The position numbers and the translations under genes were made by a program. From the NCBI GenBank assembly GCA_018398765.1, contig JAHBMJ010001597.1:1-21319 (forward strand): a stretch of DNA of 21,319 bases. The letters run 5' to 3'. Each line of letters opens with the position of its first letter. Within the stretch, counting starts at the first letter, position 1. Below are positions 18,116-21,319 of this stretch, piece after piece. This DNA comes from Chromera velia (Eukaryota > Sar > Chromeraceae). Below the pieces are notes generated by a model that did not search any database, was not told the DNA's origin, and saw nothing but the letters and a program-made list of their open reading frames with translations.

Positions 18116-18442
18116 ATATCTGATGCACTCTGTGCGAATCGCCCGGAAAGCGAAATTTATTGTTGTTGCCCCTGCTTTAAATTTAGAAAATGCCTCCTCA
18201 GCTGAATTGTCTTTCCGGGGCTGAGCTTGGCATGCGTCAGATCTTCCTGTAAACTGTGTGTGTGTTACATCGGATGCAGCCATCCGTATCTGATGCACTC
18301 CGTGCGAATGGCCTGGAAAGCGAAATTTATTCTTGTTGCTCCTGCTTTAAATTTGAAAAGTGCCTCCTTAGCTGAATTGTTTTTCCGGGGCCGAGCTTGG
18401 CGTGCGTCAGATCTTCCTGTGAACGTCGGACGCAGCCATCCA
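18116..18442. repeat. tandem duplication, two units of about 155-170 bp
   Basis: The first unit (about 18116-18286) and the second (about 18287-18442) both run from TATCTGATGCACTC through GGAAAGCGAAATTTATT and GCGTCAGATCTTCCTGT to GCAGCCATCC. The first has an extra TGTGTGTGT stretch near its end. Scattered substitutions show the duplication is not recent. Confidence 0.85.
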
Positions 18443-18443
18443 T

Positions 18444-18562
18444 GTGGTTTGGGGGGTGTATTTTTTGTTACGTACCCTCTCAGCTTCGCTTTCCGGGCCA
18501 CGTGTGGTCTGGGGTGGTATAATTTTTGTTAAGTGCCCTCTCAGCTTCGCTTTCCGGGCCAC
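18444..18562. repeat. tandem duplication, two units of about 59 bp
   Basis: 18444-18501 and 18504-18562 both start GTGGT and end CTCTCAGCTTCGCTTTCCGG plus GCCAC. They directly follow the larger duplication. Confidence 0.85.
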
Positions 18563-19118
18563 AGATCTAGACAAGAACCGAGGCCCTGGGCCCCGGCACA
18601 TGGATCTCACGTGGTACGTGACGTGGATATCGCACAGCAGAGAACTCGCCTTTGACTGCGAGACGGAACAGCCGCAGCTGCCCTTTTTGGGTGCTCAAAG
18701 CTTTGCACTTCCCGACCATGAACGCATCTGCATCAACGTGACTAGACCAGACATATACCAAGCGCAACTTAATTTGGCAAACCCATACAGCCAATTACAT
18801 TTGGGATTGCAAATGTGAAAAATATTTTTATTGTAGAAACAGTTTTTTCAGACTTGCAACCAGGCTTTCTAGACACCGCGACATTTATGGTTAAACGCTG
18901 CGCGGCACCAAGCCCCACGGAGCGCCCGAAGGGCGCACCGCGGCGCGCCACGGTTGTAAAACCTTGAAGAAAGGGGGGAACCACGGCGTGATTGTTCCGG
19001 TCTTTACCTTTTCTGAGGTAAGTTGAACTAAATTGATCAGCAATTGATCAAATTTATCATTGAAACACCTTAAAAAAACTTTTTTGGCACCTGCGGCGCG
19101 CAGAAAAAACCGTTTTGA
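18563..19118. other. no recognised gene; GC palindromes upstream of the RT
   Basis: A plus-strand frame that is open to 18818 ends ...NPYSQLHLGLQM; it is not recognised and is not called. GC-rich short palindromes follow (GCGCCCGAAGGGCGC at 18922 and CCGCGGCGCG near 18938), then CACCTGCGGCGCGC at 19089. They resemble the TGC-loop hairpins of the foldback element at 14.7 kb. Confidence 0.4.
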
Positions 19119-19856
19119 CGGTATATGGGGCCATGTCCTAAATATTCTCGGAGACGTTACTTAAAACCTGTTACTTTTTTATCCTCCCACTGCAATTATA
19201 CGAATACACTTTCTTGCCCTCTTGATATGCTGACTCGTATAATTAATCTTGATTTTGTTTTGAATGTAATTCGGGTTTGAAGGAAGATGGTTAGGCAGCA
19301 TGAAGGGTTTCCTCAAGGTAGTCCTTGCTCTCCTGGTGGGGCCCGATTTTTTACTGCATGGAAAGAATACTCTGTTGCATTGATGAGATCGAAGCCTTCA
19401 TGGGGGGGGGGGAAATGGATGACAGAGAGATACATGGACGATAGAACGATTGTTTTTAGGTCTGACTGTGGCATGAGTAACGTGCCGAATGACCCTATGA
19501 TGGAAAAGTTACTTAAGGAAGACTTCTACAGTCCTGCGTGCGTTTTAGAACGTCAGAAGGGATCTACGGTGCTTGGTCTGTGTCTTTTCTCTTTACCGGA
19601 ATCTCCTTCGATTTTGCTTTTTGCTGCTGTTAATCATAACTGGGATGTTCTTCTTAATTTTTTTCGTGATTTGGTTGCTTTTTCTCTGTTGCCTATTTCT
19701 GGAGGATGGTCGTCTTTTCCTAACCTACTTTCACTTCGTAGAGTGCGTTTGATGCATGCTTTCTCCTGTGTTCCTTCTGTTTTGGCCAAGAAGGGCTTAA
19801 TATCCTCTCATCTTATCTGGACCCTTCTTTTTTGCACCTGCGGTTGTCTTGGTTGA
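19119..19856 (+). pseudogene. reverse transcriptase of a retroelement, decayed
   Basis: The open part (19287-19856, 189 codons from ATG) contains GFPQGSPCSP (RT motif 4) at residues 7-16 and ERYMDD at 47-52 (catalytic YxDD, nt 19431-19442). A later LERQKGSTVLGLCLF resembles the following RT motif. The same frame continues upstream to 19119 (reading YLKPVTFLSSHCNYTN) but is broken by TGA at 19278-19280 and another at 19116-19118. After about residue 160 a shift to another frame gives GLNILSSYLDPSFLHLRLSW, so a frameshift is likely near 19780. A run of ten G at about 19401-19412 is a second weak point. Motif 3 and earlier were not identified. RT class is uncertain: QGSP/YMDD is not the usual YADD of LINEs. 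No endonuclease, RNase H or LTR was seen. Confidence 0.75.
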
Positions 19857-20100
19857 CGAACTCACTTTTCTGTTTTTGGAGTTGTATATTCTGAGATGGT
19901 CTGTTTCGTTTTTACTTGATTTTTTCATGTCTACAGTCCATCGGACTGGTAATGATGGCCTTCGTTCTCTTTGGAAGGCGCGTTTATCCTTTCTTTGTTT
20001 TGTCCTAAAATAATCTACATATGACTGATTTCCAACGTTACAGCCTTTTGTTGTCGTTTGTTTCCGCAAGTGCACCTAAGAACTGTTAGCGATAGACAAA
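19857..20100 (+). other. downstream tail of the RT element
   Basis: Contains remnants of coding-like frames (for example LTFLFLELYILRWSVSF in one frame) and ends with AGCGATAGACAAA at 20088, the motif shared with the 13.9-kb element. It is probably the C-terminal remnant and 3' untranslated part of the RT element. Confidence 0.45.
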
Positions 20101-20690
20101 AGACAGCGGTATGATATGGAGGGGCGTCGCCCGCGGGACATTATGTGTATTCTCTAATCATGCCTACAGTCTATCCATCGGCTTGCAAGGATCGACGTAA
20201 TACTGCGATTAATTGGTATGCTGATTTCGAGCTATTAATGTTTAGCTCGGCATGTATGCGAAGCTTCTGAATTAGTCTCTGAAGTTTTTTGCATGCATGC
20301 ATTTTTTGTATGTCGGTTAATTAGCATGTATTCGATAAATTGCAATTGAATCAGACAGCAGCCTGTTGGATTGTACTGGATTATGGTAGATTGACTATGT
20401 GCTCCTACCAACACATTCGTGCACAGACAACATAAGATCTCAGCTGTTTGAAGAGACTATCAATTTCCTAGAATCTCCATTATAAATGAGAGGGGGCGCC
20501 GCCGCGGAGGGGCCTGGGGGGAACCGCGGCGCAGCCGCGGTGCTAAAAATGGTCGCTCTAGAGAGCCATAGAGAGCCTGCTTGCAACATGTTTCTGATAA
20601 TATTCGTAAAGTCTGTACAAATTTTCAAGTTTGTACGCGTGACCAATTACGTTTGCAAAAAATATACGCGGAGGAGCCGTGACCCCCAGG
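20101..20690. other. no supported gene; GC palindromes
   Basis: AT-rich at first, with GCATGCATGCAT at 20290. GC palindromes follow: GGCGCCGCCGCGG near 20492 and ACCGCGGCGCAGCCGCGGT near 20522 (7-bp arms). Short TAGAGAGCC repeats lie at 20558-20577. Confidence 0.5.
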
Positions 20691-21319
20691 CCCTAGGGAG
20701 AGAGACAACGAGTAAAGCGGGGCCCAAAGAGGCCCCAGGGGAGGAGGGGGAGGGAGCAGGAAAGGGGAAGAAGAGAAAGATAGAGGAAAGGGAGCCACAG
20801 GGGGGACGGGGGGAGAGAAGGAGTCGACCATTGACAGGGCACAAAGAGGCTCTGGGCACACATGTGCAGGTGGAGGAAGAAACAGGGCACAAAGGGGTCC
20901 TGAGGGGAGTTAGGCAGCAAAAGGAGAGAGGTTACTGGCACATAAAAAATTTTAAAGGGAAAGGGTTCTGGAAAAGAGAGAGGAAACGGCTCTACCGAGG
21001 GAGAAAAGAAGGAGAAGTGGGTTCTGAGAGGCACACGGGACGGATGAGCATGGAAAGGGGACAAGAAAGAGCGCCAGAACCAAAGGGAACCCCGGAGAGG
21101 GGAGGAAACACCAGGGGGGGAAGAGAAGACCAGGGGAGGGGAGGGGCGTCGCTGGAGACAGAAAATGAAGACTGGGAGTCCAAAGAGACACGGAAGAAGG
21201 GAGGGAATGGGAATAAGAGAAAAGATCAAAGGGGAAAGGTGTCGACGAAAAGAAGGGAGGTTGACGAAGCGGGGCCTAAAGAGGCCTCGAGGGGGGCACA
21301 GTGGGGGGGGGGGGGGGGG
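20691..21319. repeat. purine-rich terminal block ending in a G run
   Basis: The plus strand is mostly G and A with many runs of three or more G (G-quadruplex potential). The motif GCGGGGCC(C/T)AAAGAGGCC occurs at about 20717 and 21270, with looser GGGCACAAAGAGGC copies near 20838 and 20885. The window closes with at least 17 G. The minus strand is open for 178 codons (Pro/Phe/Leu/Ser-rich), judged an artefact of composition. Confidence 0.75.

Noticed and set aside
11688-19280. Nuclear code change with TGA read as Trp
   Set aside because: In-frame TGA occurs at plausible Trp sites in the RT and in one alternative frame near 11.7 kb, but TSR exons and the RT itself use TGG, and the RT is visibly decayed.
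20693-21229. 178-codon minus-strand Pro/Leu/Ser frame
   Set aside because: Composition artefact of a purine-rich plus strand; no domain or splice support.

Overview
This is eukaryotic DNA: genes split by GT-AG introns, long microsatellites and several transposable-element footprints. No operon, Shine-Dalgarno pattern, rRNA, convincing tRNA or CRISPR array was seen. The only confidently recognised host gene lies on the minus strand and encodes thrombospondin type-1 repeats (TSRs). TSR-rich surface or secreted proteins are typical of apicomplexans and their photosynthetic relatives (chromerids) and of animals. The many TGCATGCA-type motifs and repeat-laden introns would suit a chromerid-like alveolate, but this placement is inference and the sequence alone does not settle it.

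Layout. 1-1310: AT-rich DNA with AAATC-type repeats and overlapping palindromes. 2052-2975: an unexplained 307-codon plus-strand ORF. 3391-5345: blocks of polypurine, polypyrimidine, then polypurine tracts. About 5.3-11.8 kb: minus-strand gene territory. Three TSR exons (9014-8850, 8534-8367 and 7973-7797, in transcription order) are secure. Upstream exon candidates (11822-11688, 10999-10777, 10512-10236) have phases that connect to the first TSR exon. Downstream candidates (7618-7445, 7129-7030, 6658-6605, 5449-5373 and possibly 4336-4238) are weaker, because alternative frames are often open as well. A large CTCTCG hexanucleotide array lies in the intron before the first TSR exon.

12.4-17.65 kb is a nest of mobile DNA built on a 38-bp minisatellite. 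A roughly 1.66-kb element with a disrupted 260-codon ORF sits between 47-bp direct repeats (46/47 identical) inside one minisatellite remnant. A 232-bp foldback element with 29-bp terminal inverted repeats follows. A 1299-bp hAT-like element (8-bp target duplication, CAGGGTT ends, CCGGTAAT subterminal repeats) then interrupts a second, longer minisatellite array. That hAT-like element carries a fragment resembling the Cys/His tail of non-LTR reverse transcriptases, apparently split by a 171-bp GT-AG segment.

18.1-20.1 kb holds two local tandem duplications and a decayed reverse transcriptase (QGSP and YMDD motifs) with two upstream in-frame TGA codons and a probable late frameshift. The last 630 bp are strongly purine-rich on the plus strand and end in a run of G, which may be a contig end.

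Apart from the TSR exons and the RT motifs, most assignments rest on signal and phase logic read by eye; no searches were run.
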